Shown here: positions 9,987 through 21,802 of the stretch, in pieces
Position numbering within the stretch: position 1 is the stretch's first letter
Layout of the letters: each line of letters begins with the position of its first letter
Assembly: GCA_947631955.1 (NCBI GenBank)
Contig: CANRNJ010000003.1
Location: 157,319-221,318 of the forward strand
Length of the DNA: 64,000 bases
DNA from: an uncultured Lachnospiraceae bacterium
Lineage (GTDB): Bacteria > Bacillota > Clostridia > Lachnospirales > Lachnospiraceae
Reading direction: 5' to 3'
The notes under the pieces: generated by a model
The model's database searches: none
Seen by the model: the letters and a program-made list of their open reading frames with translations, nothing else
Told to the model about the DNA's origin: nothing
Made by a program: the position numbers and the translations under genes

Positions 9987-11375
9987 TTATCTGGACAGAT
10001 ACTCGTCTATCCCTTTGGCGGCCGCTTTTCCTGCGCCCATTGCAAGGATCACGGTTGCGGCGCCTGTCACCGCATCGCCGCCGGCATACACGCCTTCCTT
10101 CGTCGTCTTACCGGCCTCTTCGTCCGCAACGATACAGTGATATTTATTGACCTCCAGCCCTTCCGTGGTGGAGGAGATAAGAGGATTGGGCGATGTCCCC
10201 AGCGACATAATGACCGTATCCACTTCCATGACAAATTCGGAACCCTCGATCACGACCGGCCGTCTTCTGCCGGAAGCGTCCGGCTCGCCGAGTTCCATCC
10301 GCACGCATTTGATGCCGGATACCCAGCCGTTTTCATCTTCAAGGATCTCTACCGGATTTGTCAAAAGATCAAAAATGATCCCTTCCTCTTTCGCATGATG
10401 CACTTCTTCCACACGCGCGGGAAGCTCTTCTTCGCTTCTTCTGTATACGATATGGACCTCTGCTCCAAGACGGAGAGCCGTCCGCGCGGCGTCCATCGCC
10501 ACATTGCCGCCGCCCACTACGGCGACCTTCTTTCCTCTCATGATCGGCGTGTTGGACTCTTCGTCGAAGGCTTTCATCAGATTGCTTCTGGTCAGATACT
10601 CGTTCGCGGAGAATACACCGTTCGCCTGTTCGCCCGGTATCCCCATAAATTTGGGGAGTCCTGCGCCAGAACCGATATAGACCGCCTCAAACCCTTCCTC
10701 TGTCAAAAGTTCGTCGATCGTAACGGACTTGCCTACCACAACGTTCGTTTCGATCTTGACGCCCAATGACCGTACATTCTCGATCTCCTTGGCAACCACA
10801 TCCTGCTTGGGAAGACGGAATTCGGGTATTCCATACACCAGAACGCCGCCCGGCTCGTGAAGCGCCTCAAAGATCGTTACGTCGTATCCCATCTTGGCGA
10901 GATCACCGGCACAGGTCAGTCCGGACGGGCCGGACCCGATAACGGCGACTTTTTTTCCTTTCTTCTCCTTGGCGCCTTCCGGGCGGATATCGTTCTCTCT
11001 CGCCCAGTCTGCGGCAAACCGCTCCAGTTTGCCGATAGAGATCGGCTCTCCCTTGATGCCGCGGATACATTTGCCCTCGCACTGGCTCTCCTGCGGGCAG
11101 ACACGGCCGCAGACCGCCGGAAGCGCCGAAGACTCGCTGATGATCTGATAGGCGGCCTCTATATCGCCGTCCTTTATCTTCTCGATAAATCCGGGTATAT
11201 TGATGGCTACCGGACAGCCTTTGATGCACTGTGCGTTCTTACAGTTGATGCAGCGCGAAGCCTCGCACATTGCTTCCTCTTTATTGTAGCCCAGACATAC
11301 CTCGTCAAAATTTGCCGCACGAACTTTCGCGTCCTGCTCACGGACAGGCACTTTCTTTAATACATCTGTTTGCAT
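9987..11375 (-). CDS. nfnB: NfnB / GltA-type NADPH-dependent oxidoreductase large subunit
   Basis: Cys-rich N-terminus CINCKNAQCIKGCPVAI, dinucleotide motifs VAVIGSGPSGLTCAGDLAKMG and VAVVGGGNVAMDAARTALRLG. Confidence 0.88.
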   Translation of the reverse strand: MQTDVLKKVPVREQDAKVRAANFDEVCLGYNKEEAMCEASRCINCKNAQCIKGCPVAINIPGFIEKIKDGDIEAAYQIISESSALPAVCGRVCPQESQCEGKCIRGIKGEPISIGKLERFAADWARENDIRPEGAKEKKGKKVAVIGSGPSGLTCAGDLAKMGYDVTIFEALHEPGGVLVYGIPEFRLPKQDVVAKEIENVRSLGVKIETNVVVGKSVTIDELLTEEGFEAVYIGSGAGLPKFMGIPGEQANGVFSANEYLTRSNLMKAFDEESNTPIMRGKKVAVVGGGNVAMDAARTALRLGAEVHIVYRRSEEELPARVEEVHHAKEEGIIFDLLTNPVEILEDENGWVSGIKCVRMELGEPDASGRRRPVVIEGSEFVMEVDTVIMSLGTSPNPLISSTTEGLEVNKYHCIVADEEAGKTTKEGVYAGGDAVTGAATVILAMGAGKAAAKGIDEYLSR

Positions 11376-12265
11376 TAGTCATTACCTCCACAATTTCCGC
11401 ATCCTCCGTGATGGGTATTCCCCTCCTGCGCCTTCAGATATGCTCTTCCTTCTTTTGTCTTATAGATCTGCTGGCGTTTCATCGCCTGATCAAAATCCAC
11501 TTTATGCCCGTCAAATTCCGGTCCGTCCACACAGGCAAACTTCACTTCGCCGTCCACGGTCAACCGGCAGGCGCCGCACATTCCCGTTCCGTCCACCATG
11601 ATGGGATTCATGCTGACGGTCGTTGGCAGATCGTATTTCTGAGTGGTCAGACAGACAAATTTCATCATGATCATCGGGCCGATCGCTATGCACAGGTCAT
11701 AACTTTTCCCTTCCTCGGTGATCAGGTCGTCGATCACCTTCGTCACCATGCCGCTCCTGCCGTAGGAACCGTCATCGGTAGTGATGTAAAGATTGCCCGC
11801 CACCGCCTTCATTTCCTCTTCCATGATAAGCAGATCCTTCGTCTTGGCGCCGACGATCACATCGGCGTCCACGCCGCGCTCATGGAGCCATTTGACCTGC
11901 GGATAGACCGGGGCCGTTCCCAGTCCGCCCGCCACAAACAGTATTTTTCTGCTCTTTAAACTGTCAATGCTCTCCTTTACCAGTTCCGAAGGGCAGCCGA
12001 GCGGTCCGACAAAATCATGGAAATGATCGCCTGCCTTCAGATATTTCATCATCTCCGTCGCCGCGCCGACCACTTGAAAAACGATCGTGACCGTTCCGGC
12101 AGAGCGGTCATAATCACATATCGTCAAAGGGATCCTCTCGCCGTCCGCATCCGTTCTTACGATCACAAACTGTCCCGGCTGACAGGACTTTGCGGCCCTC
12201 GGCGCTTCAACGACCATCAGATATATGTTCGTTGTAAGTTCTTCGGCTTTTAAAATCTTGTACAT
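11375..12265 (-). CDS. nfnA: NfnA / sulfide dehydrogenase-like FAD/NAD-binding subunit with 2Fe-2S cluster
   Basis: FVAGGLGTAPVYPQVKWL and VDGTGMCGACRLTVDGEVKFACVDGPEF; overlaps nfnB by one nucleotide. Confidence 0.88.
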   Translation of the reverse strand: MYKILKAEELTTNIYLMVVEAPRAAKSCQPGQFVIVRTDADGERIPLTICDYDRSAGTVTIVFQVVGAATEMMKYLKAGDHFHDFVGPLGCPSELVKESIDSLKSRKILFVAGGLGTAPVYPQVKWLHERGVDADVIVGAKTKDLLIMEEEMKAVAGNLYITTDDGSYGRSGMVTKVIDDLITEEGKSYDLCIAIGPMIMMKFVCLTTQKYDLPTTVSMNPIMVDGTGMCGACRLTVDGEVKFACVDGPEFDGHKVDFDQAMKRQQIYKTKEGRAYLKAQEGNTHHGGCGNCGGND

Positions 12266-12441
12266 TGCTGTTGATCCTCCTAAATTGATATCCCCATCCG
12301 CTTGTATCCTTATGCCCATGCGCTCCTTAACTATCCGCATGACGGCACATATACCTAGTTAATGATATAGGAACTCTTATTTTTTTGCAACTGTTTTTCC
12401 ATCAATTACCTATCCTCAATTACCTGTCCTGCCCGCCGCGC

Positions 12442-13932
12442 TCACAGAAGTATGGCCATGAACCCGCCGTTATCGTCATATCCAAGCTGTGCCGCTTCCC
12501 CCGTATGGATATTCACAAGAAATACTTTGTCCGTGCGGTTTTTTAAGCCCGTGCCGTCGTCGTAATATTCGTTGACGGTATAGTAATCATCGGATTCCCC
12601 GATCCGCAGCACGGAACTGAACCGGTAACTCAAAATGCCGCTCTGGCGGCTGTTGTGACCTGCCGCATCTTCCAGATATCCGATCTCGACAAGGCGTTCG
12701 ATCAGCCCGGTAACCGCCTGCGAGGTTGGAATGGCATCCGACAGGGACAGCGTATAGGTCCTTGCGGTGATCTCGCTGGACACCCCTTCTTCGCTGATGT
12801 TGACAAACTTAAACAATGTCTTGCCGAGCGGCATCGGGATCGGCCCGGTATAAGGCACACTGTCCGCCGTCGGCTCCGACCCGTCCGTTGTGTAATAGGT
12901 GTCGCATCCCTCGATCTCGTCCACCACGATCATGGACGGTTCCGTGTATTCACCGCTGTATAATTCGATCTCCGGAGCGTTTGGTACGGGCAGACTGATG
13001 ATATAAGTCTTGCTGACGACCTCGCTCTCGATCCCGTAATCGTTGACAAAAAAGGCGCTGACCGTATATTCCCCCGACTCCAAAAACAGCGGCGCCGTAT
13101 AGACAGGGCTGTCCTTGGTCGGCGGCGTGCCATCCGTCGTATAATAAATGGTGCCCGCCGTATTGGAACTGAGTTTTAAAGGGATCACCTCGTCGTAGCT
13201 TCCCTCCACATAACTGAACTCCGGGACCAAAGCAAGATACCTCTGAAACATGTTGACGATCTCTGTTTCCGGGCAGTTTTTCAACAGTTCATTGATCTCC
13301 TGATACATACCCTGATTGGCGTAGATCGTTATGACTTTGTCATACGCTTCCACCAGATCCTCATACGGAAAATCTTCCCGTTCGATGATCCTGCTTAAGA
13401 CCTCGACGGCGCGGACATTGTCCTTCATCAGATAATAGTAATCCGCTTCCAGAAAAAGGAGCTGCGCTTCGTCCGGATAAGAGGCGTATGCGTCCTCCAG
13501 ACAGGCGACCGCCTCCTGATAAGATCCTTTTTCGGCATATTTTTTGGCCTTATCGATCCGATATTCCACCATTCCGGTATAATAAGCGTAAGCCCCGCCG
13601 GAGATCAGCGCAATGGCAGCAAAAATGATCAGACTGACGACCAGCCATCCTTTCCGCCCGTTCCTGCCCGGAGCGCTGCGCTTCTTCCGGTCGTTTTCCT
13701 TGTCCCGGTCCTGCTTCTTTTTCGAGTCCTGCTCCGTTTCCTGTACATCCGTTTGGGAAAAACCGTCGTCGGCAGTTCCGCCTTCCTGAAGCGCCGCAAG
13801 CGTTGAGAGGGTCTCCGTTATGCTGTTTTCAATTTCCGGTTCAAAGTCCGGTACGATCCGGATCTCTTCTCCGCACTGTTCGCAGATCAGATGCCCGTCT
13901 TCCAACTCATTACCGCAATTAGGGCACTTCAT
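12442..13932 (-). CDS. Zinc-ribbon / TM / TPR protein with two chitobiase-C-like (CHB_HEX_C_1) repeats
   Basis: MKCPNCGNELEDGHLICEQCGEEI, one TM, helical repeats, then YYTTDGTPPTKDSPVYTAPLFL and YYTTDGSEPTADSVPYTGPIPM. Confidence 0.75.
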   Translation of the reverse strand: MKCPNCGNELEDGHLICEQCGEEIRIVPDFEPEIENSITETLSTLAALQEGGTADDGFSQTDVQETEQDSKKKQDRDKENDRKKRSAPGRNGRKGWLVVSLIIFAAIALISGGAYAYYTGMVEYRIDKAKKYAEKGSYQEAVACLEDAYASYPDEAQLLFLEADYYYLMKDNVRAVEVLSRIIEREDFPYEDLVEAYDKVITIYANQGMYQEINELLKNCPETEIVNMFQRYLALVPEFSYVEGSYDEVIPLKLSSNTAGTIYYTTDGTPPTKDSPVYTAPLFLESGEYTVSAFFVNDYGIESEVVSKTYIISLPVPNAPEIELYSGEYTEPSMIVVDEIEGCDTYYTTDGSEPTADSVPYTGPIPMPLGKTLFKFVNISEEGVSSEITARTYTLSLSDAIPTSQAVTGLIERLVEIGYLEDAAGHNSRQSGILSYRFSSVLRIGESDDYYTVNEYYDDGTGLKNRTDKVFLVNIHTGEAAQLGYDDNGGFMAILL

Positions 13933-13966
13933 AAACCTCTGCCTTTCTATTCTGTCTGCGGTCCGC

Positions 13967-14809
13967 CTACTTCATGGAAGCAGACGCAACGCAGTTGTTC
14001 ATCAACATCGCTATCGTCATGGGGCCGACGCCTCCGGGCACGGGTGTAATGGCGCTGCATACCGGGGCGACATCATCGTAGTCCACATCCCCGCACATCT
14101 TCTTATCCTCATTGCGGTGGATCCCCACGTCGATCACTACGGCTCCTTCTTTCACATATTCCCTTGTTATCATTTTCGGCTTTCCGACGGCGACCACCAG
14201 AATATCCGCCCTTTTGGCCACTTCCCGGAGATTTTTGGTTTTGGAGTGCGCCACGGTGACGGTCGCGTTCTCCCGCAGAAGAAGAAGGGCCATCGGCTTA
14301 CCGACAATGTTGCTCCTGCCGATCACGACACATTCTTTTCCGGCGATCTCGATCCCGGAACGTTTCAAAAGCTGAATGATCCCCGACGGCGTACAGGACA
14401 CAAACCCCGGCTGGCCGATGCAGAGCGCGCCAACGTTCTGCGGATGGAAACCGTCCACATCCTTCTTGGGATCGATGGCGCGGATCACCGTGTCTTCATC
14501 GATATGGTCCGGCAGAGGCAGCTGTACAAGGATCCCGTTTACCTCCTTCTTGGCGTTCAGCTCTCCGATAAGGTCGAGCAGTTCCTCCTGCGTAGTTTCT
14601 TCGGGAAGCTCATAGGACAGCGAATCGATGCCGATGTATGCGCACGCTTTTTTCTTGTTTCCCACATATACGGAGGACGCCGGATCGTTTCCTACCTGAA
14701 CCACGGCAAGACAGATACGGATCCCCTCCGCCTTCATTTCTTCGACTTTTTCTTTCAATTCATCCTTGATAGCGCCGGAAATGGCTTTTCCGTCTATGAT
14801 CTGCGGCAT
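13967..14809 (-). CDS. folD: Bifunctional methylene-THF dehydrogenase/cyclohydrolase FolD
   Basis: QVGNDPASSVYVGNKKKAC, GILVQLPLPDHID, CTPSGIIQLL, VIGRSNIVGKPMALLL, TPVPGGVGPMTIAML. Confidence 0.96.
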   Translation of the reverse strand: MPQIIDGKAISGAIKDELKEKVEEMKAEGIRICLAVVQVGNDPASSVYVGNKKKACAYIGIDSLSYELPEETTQEELLDLIGELNAKKEVNGILVQLPLPDHIDEDTVIRAIDPKKDVDGFHPQNVGALCIGQPGFVSCTPSGIIQLLKRSGIEIAGKECVVIGRSNIVGKPMALLLLRENATVTVAHSKTKNLREVAKRADILVVAVGKPKMITREYVKEGAVVIDVGIHRNEDKKMCGDVDYDDVAPVCSAITPVPGGVGPMTIAMLMNNCVASASMK

Positions 14810-14826
14810 ATAAAAGATCTCCTTTC

Positions 14827-16509
14827 CTAAAACAAACCTGTGATAACACCGTCTTCATTTACATCTATCCCATAAGCCGCCGGTTTTTTAGGCAGCCCCG
14901 GCATCGTCATGACCGCGCCCGTAAGGACGACCACAAATCCCGCGCCTGCAGAAACATATACTTCTCTCACATTCAGCGTAAAGCCCGTCGGCCGTCCGAG
15001 AAGCGCCGGATCGTCCGAGAGCGAATACTGTGTCTTGGCCATGCAGACCGGCAGATGCCCGAATCCCAGATCTTCCAGTTTCTTAAGCTGTCTTTCCGCG
15101 GCCGGAGCATAGGACACACCGGCCGCCCCGTATATCTCACCCGCGACCGTTTCGATCTTCTGCTTCAGGAACAGATCATCCTCATACAGGAACCGGAAAT
15201 GGCTCTCCTTCGTCTCCAGAGTATCCAAAACCTTTTTCGCCAGTTCAATGCCGCCTTCCCCGCCTTTTTCCCATACTTGGGAAAGGGCAAACTCGCACCC
15301 TCTGTCCTGACAGAAACGACGGACGTATCCGATCTCCGCCTCCGTATCGGTGACAAAAGAGTTGAGCGTAACAACGATGGGAACCCCATATTTATGCAGA
15401 TTCTCTATGTGTTTCTCCAGATTGACGATCCCGGCCTGCAATGCCTCCATATTTTCTTCCGCCAGATCGTTCTTGTCCACCCCGCCGTTGTATTTCAGCG
15501 CGCGGACAGTGGCTACGAGCACCACCGCATCCGGCTCAAGGCCCCCTATGCGGCATTTGATGTCAAAAAATTTCTCTGCGCCCAGATCAGCCCCGAATCC
15601 GGCTTCCGTAATGACATAATCGGCCATTTTAAGAGCCGACCGGGTGGCCCGTATCGAGTTGCACCCGTGCGCAATGTTCGCAAAGGGTCCGCCGTGCACG
15701 ATCGCCGGTGTGTGCTCCAGTGTCTGGATCAGATTCGGTTTCATGGCGTCTTTCAGAAGGGCCGCCATCGCTCCCACCGCTTTGATATCCGATGCGGTGA
15801 CCGGTTTTCCGGAATAATCATAGGCGACGATGATCCTGCCGAGCCTTTCTTTCAGATCTTTCATATCCGCGGCAAGACAGAGGATCGCCATGATCTCGGA
15901 GGCCACCGTGATCACGAAATGATCTTCGCGCACGAAACCGTCCGTCTTTCCTCCCATGCCGATAACGATGTTGCGCAGCGCCCTGTCGTTCATGTCAAGG
16001 CAGCGTTTCCACACGATCTGACGAGGATCGATCCCCAGTTCATTGCCCTGCTGGATATGGTTGTCCAGAAGGGCCGCCAGAAGATTGTTTGCCGATGTGA
16101 TCGCATGAAAATCTCCCGTAAAGTGAAGATTCAGATCTTCCATCGGAACGACCTGCGCATACCCGCCTCCGGCCGCGCCGCCTTTGATGCCGAAACACGG
16201 TCCGAGGGACGGCTCTCTGAGGGCAATGACCGCCTTCCTGCCCAGTCTGCCAAACGCCTGTCCCAGTCCGACGCTCGTAGTCGTCTTGCCTTCTCCTGCC
16301 GGTGTGGGATTGATCGCCGTGACAAGGATCAGTTTTCCGTCGGGGCGGCCGCTGATCCGATCTATGTATTCGTCGGAGATCTTCGCCTTGTATCTTCCGT
16401 ATAGTTCCAGATCATCCGGTCCGATCCCGATTTTGTCCGCCACATCCACAATATTGTCCAACACCGCTTCCTGTGCTATCTCGATATCCGTTTTCAAGCC
16501 TTTGTCCAT
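14827..16509 (-). CDS. fhs: Formate--tetrahydrofolate ligase
   Basis: [31 protein letters not shown]; 560 aa; adjacent folD. Confidence 0.96.
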   Translation of the reverse strand: MDKGLKTDIEIAQEAVLDNIVDVADKIGIGPDDLELYGRYKAKISDEYIDRISGRPDGKLILVTAINPTPAGEGKTTTSVGLGQAFGRLGRKAVIALREPSLGPCFGIKGGAAGGGYAQVVPMEDLNLHFTGDFHAITSANNLLAALLDNHIQQGNELGIDPRQIVWKRCLDMNDRALRNIVIGMGGKTDGFVREDHFVITVASEIMAILCLAADMKDLKERLGRIIVAYDYSGKPVTASDIKAVGAMAALLKDAMKPNLIQTLEHTPAIVHGGPFANIAHGCNSIRATRSALKMADYVITEAGFGADLGAEKFFDIKCRIGGLEPDAVVLVATVRALKYNGGVDKNDLAEENMEALQAGIVNLEKHIENLHKYGVPIVVTLNSFVTDTEAEIGYVRRFCQDRGCEFALSQVWEKGGEGGIELAKKVLDTLETKESHFRFLYEDDLFLKQKIETVAGEIYGAAGVSYAPAAERQLKKLEDLGFGHLPVCMAKTQYSLSDDPALLGRPTGFTLNVREVYVSAGAGFVVVLTGAVMTMPGLPKKPAAYGIDVNEDGVITGLF

Positions 16510-16600
16510 CCTTTCCGTCCCTGCACTCCGGGCTTATCCCAGCACCCTGTTACACTCTGTCCCGCGGCATCCTGCCACAGTGCGCCCGCCGCGCGCTATC

Positions 16601-19306
16601 CTACTGTGTTTCTTCTATGAACCGCTCAAACTCTTCCGCGCTCATCAACACCTTGCGCGGCTTCGTGCCTTCCTCTTCCCCAACGACACCGGCCTCGCAC
16701 AGTTGGTCCATAATGCGCGCCGCCCTGTTGAAACCGATCTTGAATACCCTCTGCAGCATACCGATGGAAGCCTTGTCCTTCTCGATGATAAACCTTCCCG
16801 CCTCTGCAAAATACTGATCGTATTCGGAATCGCCGTCACCTCCAAAAGCGCCGCTGGAAGCCGAACCGTTCCCTATATTTTTGATCTGGCTCTCCACATC
16901 ATCGTCATACACATTACCGATATTCTGATTCTTCAGGAAATCGACCACGTCCGACACCTCTTTGTCCGATACAAAGGCTCCCTGAATACGGGCGGGTTTG
17001 GGATATCCCTGAGGATAGAACAGCATGTCCCCCTTGCCGAGCAGTTTCTCGGCGCCGACCATATCCAAGATCGTCCTTGAATCCACGCCGCTCGATACGG
17101 CAAACGCCACACGGCTGGGCATATTCGCCTTGATCAGCCCCGTAATGACATCCACGGACGGCCTCTGCGTCGCAATGATCAAATGGATGCCGCAGGCTCT
17201 GGCAAGCTGCGCCAGACGGCAGATCGATTCTTCCACCTCGCCCGGTGCAACCATCATCAGATCCGCCAGCTCGTCAACGATGATCAGGATCTGCGGCAGG
17301 ATTTCCGGCGCATCCGGATCACCGGCCGCGCGCATACTCTCCGCTTTCTTGTTGTATCCCTTCAGATCACGGACATTGTGATCGGCAAACTTTTTGTAAC
17401 GCTCAGTCATTTCCGCCACACCCCAGTGGAGGGCGGCAGCCGCTTTCTTGGGATCCGTCACGACGGGGATCAGCAGGTGCGGGATACCGTTATAAACGCT
17501 CAGCTCCACGACCTTCGGATCGATCATGATCAGCTTCACGTCTTCCGGCTTCGCTTTGTATAAGATCCCCATGATGATCGTATTGATGCAGACCGACTTT
17601 CCCGACCCGGTGGCTCCTGCGATAAGCATGTGCGGCATCTTGGCGATGTCCGCCATGACGATCTTGCCGCTGATATCTTTTCCCACCGCAAAGACAAGGT
17701 TGGAAGGGAACTCTTTAAACTCCGGCGACTCCACCAGATCCCGGAACGCAACGGCGCTGTTCTCCTTATTGGGCACTTCGATGCCCACCGCCGCCTTGCC
17801 GGGGATCGGCGCTTCGATACGGATATCCGTGGCGGCCAGATTCAGCTTGATATCGTCTGCCAGCCCCACGATCTTGCTGACCTTGACTCCAAGTTCGGGC
17901 TGCAGTTCGTACCGCGTGACAGACGGTCCCTGACTGATATCCGTGACCGTTACCTTCACGCCGAATGTTTCCAGTGTCTGCCTGAGTTTCTCGGCGGTTT
18001 CTTTCAGTTCTCTGGAAGAACTGCCGCCGCTTTTCCCGCTTCCTTTTTTCAGAAGGCTGAGCGGCGGGAACCTGTACGGCTTCGGCGCATGGACTTTCTG
18101 TCCGGGATCCTCCGGCTGCATGATCTGCTCCGCCCCGGCTGCTAGGGGCTCGTCCTTTCTTGCGGCCGTGGGCCTGACCGGCTCGTATACGGCTCTCTCC
18201 GGCGCCTCAATGTCCGGATATCCCTTTACGGTTTCCTCTTCCGCTTCTATTTCTTCCATGTCCGAAATATCTTCCGGTCCGTCCGCCGCGCCGTGTATGC
18301 GGATCTCATTCAGGGCGTCCGACTCGTTCTCTATGTAATGGCGGGAGTGGAGTTCTTTCGCCGGGCGGATCTCCTGCGTATCTTCCGTCTGGCCGTCCGA
18401 AACGTTCAGCGTGATCTCATGAATATCATCCCGCGCCCTTTTGGCCTCCTCGCGATCCTGTCTGCCGTCCTCTTTCCGATCCCTGTCAAGCATCGTATCC
18501 ATCATTACGCCGGACACCTTCTTATCCATGCGCAGGATCTTCTCGTTCTCCAGTTCCTCTTCTCTCTGCTGGCGGCGCTGCCTTTCCTGACTGCGTTTCT
18601 CCTCCATGGCAATCTGGCGTTCTCTGGCGCGTTCCCTGCGGTACGCCGCATCCTCCACGGAGCGCTCGTACATCTTCTTTCCATGTTTTTTCACTCCGCC
18701 GATAAACGACTTCTCCGTAACGATCACCATACAGATTATGGCCAATACAAGGATCAGAAGGATCGTGCCGGCCATTCCGAGAAAGTGATAGGACAGATAG
18801 ACCAGAGAACCCGCAATGACGCCGCCGCCGCTGCGGTCAGCGCTGCACCGCCCGTATATCTCCTTGATCTGATAGCTGTCCATATTCGCCAGATCGGCGC
18901 TGAACAATTCGCAGACCATGCTGACCAGAACAAATAAGACGACGCCCGATACCAGTTTTCTGGCCGCTATCTGATTGCCCGTGTTGGACATGCCGAAAGC
19001 GATCGCAAGAAAAATGATGATCGGCGCGATATATGCGGTCAACCCGAAGACTCCGAACATAAATGTGCTGACCGCGCTGCCGATGCTCCCGACAATACCG
19101 AAGTTACAGAGAAAAAGAATGACTGCAAGCGCCAGAAACAGGATCAGCAGGACCTCATTGCGGATCGCAGCATCCATCGGCTCTGCGGACGAAGCCCGCC
19201 CGCCCGGATCCTGCCGTTTTGTCCGGTTGTTTCTGCCGCCGGTATTTTTATTTGAAGATGATGTGCTCCTCTTTGCCGAAGAGCGCTTTCCACCCTGACC
19301 TGATGC
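16601..19306 (-). CDS. ftsK: FtsK/SpoIIIE DNA translocase
   Basis: Four-TM N-terminus, [39 protein letters not shown] motor, C-terminal winged-helix gamma domain; internal Met selected. Confidence 0.94.
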   Translation of the reverse strand, partial: ASGQGGKRSSAKRSTSSSNKNTGGRNNRTKRQDPGGRASSAEPMDAAIRNEVLLILFLALAVILFLCNFGIVGSIGSAVSTFMFGVFGLTAYIAPIIIFLAIAFGMSNTGNQIAARKLVSGVVLFVLVSMVCELFSADLANMDSYQIKEIYGRCSADRSGGGVIAGSLVYLSYHFLGMAGTILLILVLAIICMVIVTEKSFIGGVKKHGKKMYERSVEDAAYRRERARERQIAMEEKRSQERQRRQQREEELENEKILRMDKKVSGVMMDTMLDRDRKEDGRQDREEAKRARDDIHEITLNVSDGQTEDTQEIRPAKELHSRHYIENESDALNEIRIHGAADGPEDISDMEEIEAEEETVKGYPDIEAPERAVYEPVRPTAARKDEPLAAGAEQIMQPEDPGQKVHAPKPYRFPPLSLLKKGSGKSGGSSSRELKETAEKLRQTLETFGVKVTVTDISQGPSVTRYELQPELGVKVSKIVGLADDIKLNLAATDIRIEAPIPGKAAVGIEVPNKENSAVAFRDLVESPEFKEFPSNLVFAVGKDISGKIVMADIAKMPHMLIAGATGSGKSVCINTIIMGILYKAKPEDVKLIMIDPKVVELSVYNGIPHLLIPVVTDPKKAAAALHWGVAEMTERYKKFADHNVRDLKGYNKKAESMRAAGDPDAPEILPQILIIVDELADLMMVAPGEVEESICRLAQLARACGIHLIIATQRPSVDVITGLIKANMPSRVAFAVSSGVDSRTILDMVGAEKLLGKGDMLFYPQGYPKPARIQGAFVSDKEVSDVVDFLKNQNIGNVYDDDVESQIKNIGNGSASSGAFGGDGDSEYDQYFAEAGRFIIEKDKASIGMLQRVFKIGFNRAARIMDQLCEAGVVGEEEGTKPRKVLMSAEEFERFIEETQ

Positions 19307-19383
19307 CATATATAAGTGCCTCCTGAGCATACTTCCACTCAATAATATAATAGTATAGCATCTTCACTTTGTCTTGTCATCCC

Positions 19384-20157
19384 TTATTTTGTATCCTGCT
19401 TTTTTCGTTCTACCATATGGTGGAGTTTTTCAACCGCATCCCGGATACCGCCCACCTGACAGATAATGCCCTCTTCCACCGCTTCGTTTCCCACGAGGAT
19501 CGTTCCGACGTCCTTAGTCAGGACTCCCGTTTCCATCATCAGCTCTTCCAGTCTTGCCTTGGAGATCTTACAGTGTCCGCACACAAATCCCGTGATCCTG
19601 TCCTGTATCTGCCGGAAATAGTCAAATGTCTGCTGTACGCCGATCACCATCCCGGTGAGCCTGACCGGGTGTATCACCATGGTGCCCGTAGGTACGATGT
19701 AGGAGTAATCCGTGCTGACGGCTATCGGCACTCCGATGGAATGACTGCCGCCGAGCACCAGAGAAACCGTCGGTTTGCTGAGAGATGCTATCATCTCCGC
19801 TATCGCAAGTCCCGCTTCCACGTCGCCGCCCATGGTGTTCAAAAGGATCAGGACGCCGTCGATGTCCTTGCTGTCCTCTATCGCCGCCAGCTGCGGCAGA
19901 ATATGCTCATACTTGGTCGTCTTGGACGTACTGCTCAGATTGTCGTGTCCCTCGATCTCTCCGATGATCGTGATCAGGTGGATCTTGTGATTGGCCTCGT
20001 TTTCATCCAGAGTGATCTGCCCCGTTTCGCCGATCCGTTCGTCGCGGTGTTTTTCTTTTTCCCGCTCTTTTTCCTGTTCCTCGCGTTTCTCCTCGTTCTG
20101 TCCGCTGTTTTTGCCGCCGCTCTTCTTGTTATTGTTATTGCTGTTCTTGTTTCCCAT
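19384..20157 (-). CDS. tepA: ClpP-class serine protease, TepA/YmfB-like
   Basis: ILLNTMGGDVEAGLAIAEMIASL, LGGSHSIGVPIAVS, TGTMVIHPVRLTG; adjacent to ftsK/spoIIIE. Confidence 0.85.
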   Translation of the reverse strand: MGNKNSNNNNKKSGGKNSGQNEEKREEQEKEREKEKHRDERIGETGQITLDENEANHKIHLITIIGEIEGHDNLSSTSKTTKYEHILPQLAAIEDSKDIDGVLILLNTMGGDVEAGLAIAEMIASLSKPTVSLVLGGSHSIGVPIAVSTDYSYIVPTGTMVIHPVRLTGMVIGVQQTFDYFRQIQDRITGFVCGHCKISKARLEELMMETGVLTKDVGTILVGNEAVEEGIICQVGGIRDAVEKLHHMVERKKQDTK

Positions 20158-20202
20158 TATGAACCTCCGACTTATATGATGATCCGCAGTTGTCTAATGC
20201 AG

Positions 20203-20246
20203 AAAAAAAGAGAATCACAAGCCTCTATGCTCTGTGATCCTCTCTT
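20203..20246 (-). terminator. Rho-independent terminator of the 20306-21787 gene
   Basis: Minus strand GAGAGGATCACA...TGTGATTCTCTTTTTTT. Confidence 0.8.
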
Positions 20247-20305
20247 AGTTTGCGTTGTGCGCCGATATTTATACATCATACCGCCGCCGTATCATGCGCC
20301 CTGCA

Positions 20306-21787
20306 TCAGATTTCAAAATCATCCCCGTCCGGCACATCCACATCGTACTTCATATCCTTTTCTTCTACCTCATATCCGTATTCCATCTCCCGCTTGACAT
20401 GCTTCTTTGGAAGAGGCAGCGGATTTTCTATATAACCGTTCTTTGTTTCCACCGTATGATTGATCTCCTCTATCACCGCCTGAACCACCTTTGCCTTATC
20501 GCCGAACAGACAGTTCTGCAGTCCCAGACCGGCAAGCACGATCCAGACATACAAAGACAGGACCGTAAACCCGTGTTCGCCGTACGCCGCCGCCGGGACG
20601 GGCGCCGCAGCCATACACAGCAGGATCCACGGCGTATAATTTTGTTCCTTTCCGCTCCTGAAAAATTCAAACACAAGAAACGAAGCGGACACGGCCAGCG
20701 CGCAGATCGGATAGAGTTCCAAACCTGTCCGGAGCCCGGCATCCGGATAACTGTTCCGATAACATGCCTCAAATCCCGCAAGCCAGCTTCCGACAGGACT
20801 GCCGGATCCCATACCGGACACAAACGGTTTGAGCGCCAGCCATACGGCCGCGCATATCCCTGTGGACACGACAATGACCGCCGCGTTCATTGCGGCGCCG
20901 TGATAAGGGGTCTTACCCTCCCGCCGGTCTTTCCGGCCAAGCGCGGCAGTCAGTACAATGACAAGAAGCGAGAACGCAATCACGTCAAGACATGCCAGAG
21001 CGCCGATCAACGCCCCTACGCACACCGAAAAAAGCACGGCGGCAGGTCTGGCGATATGATCCGCGCAGTACGCTTTCACAAACGCCGCCGCAAGCAGCAT
21101 GACGATCATATACAGGTCAAAGAACATCCATTCAGGCGTAAATTCAAAAAGCATCCGCAGACAGGAGCCCGATCCGGCCAGATACAGGGCAGCCGCACAT
21201 GCCGGCAGCCTTCCCGCCAGTTTTCCCGTCACGGCATAGACAAGTACGATGCCGACGATCTGCAGAACGATCTGTAAAAAGACAGCCGCTTCGGGTTTGG
21301 CACCCAGAAAAGACAGGGCCACAGACAACAGTTCCACATAGAAATACTCTGTCCCGTCCTCAAAAGTTTCCACAGCAGCGCGGTCTTTTCCCAGAAGTTC
21401 CAACGCGGCCTCCCAGCACGGCTGATCCTGTAAGGCGGGATCTTTTGCGCCATACGCCTGTATCCCGTAAGGCAGCGCACTCCCCGACACATAATTGTTC
21501 AGACAGAGGATCCGCACAAAGACGGCCGCCGCCAAAGCCAGTGCAAAGACGACGCCCGCCGCTATCCCGGCGGTACGTTCCTTACACGGCCATTTCATCC
21601 TGACCTGTTCGGAAACGATCCGGATACACCAGTAAAGCGCGGCAGCCGGGAGTACGGACAGGACGACGGCAAAGACGGCGCCGCAGCGCAGCAGAGCCTG
21701 CATACACACCGCCATCACTCCGACGCACAAAACCGTATATAGGAACCATAACACCCAGCCGAACCATGTTCTGCGATAAATCATCAT
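20306..21787 (-). CDS. Multi-TM hypothetical membrane protein (glycosyltransferase-like topology)
   Basis: 493 aa, many TM helices, acidic cytoplasmic C-tail. Confidence 0.6.
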   Translation of the reverse strand: MMIYRRTWFGWVLWFLYTVLCVGVMAVCMQALLRCGAVFAVVLSVLPAAALYWCIRIVSEQVRMKWPCKERTAGIAAGVVFALALAAAVFVRILCLNNYVSGSALPYGIQAYGAKDPALQDQPCWEAALELLGKDRAAVETFEDGTEYFYVELLSVALSFLGAKPEAAVFLQIVLQIVGIVLVYAVTGKLAGRLPACAAALYLAGSGSCLRMLFEFTPEWMFFDLYMIVMLLAAAFVKAYCADHIARPAAVLFSVCVGALIGALACLDVIAFSLLVIVLTAALGRKDRREGKTPYHGAAMNAAVIVVSTGICAAVWLALKPFVSGMGSGSPVGSWLAGFEACYRNSYPDAGLRTGLELYPICALAVSASFLVFEFFRSGKEQNYTPWILLCMAAAPVPAAAYGEHGFTVLSLYVWIVLAGLGLQNCLFGDKAKVVQAVIEEINHTVETKNGYIENPLPLPKKHVKREMEYGYEVEEKDMKYDVDVPDGDDFEI

Positions 21788-21802
21788 TCGTGTCCTTCTT
21801 CG

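Noticed and set aside
15055-16404. 449-aa plus-strand ORF antisense to fhs
   Set aside because: Shadow of fhs codon bias; no domain signature
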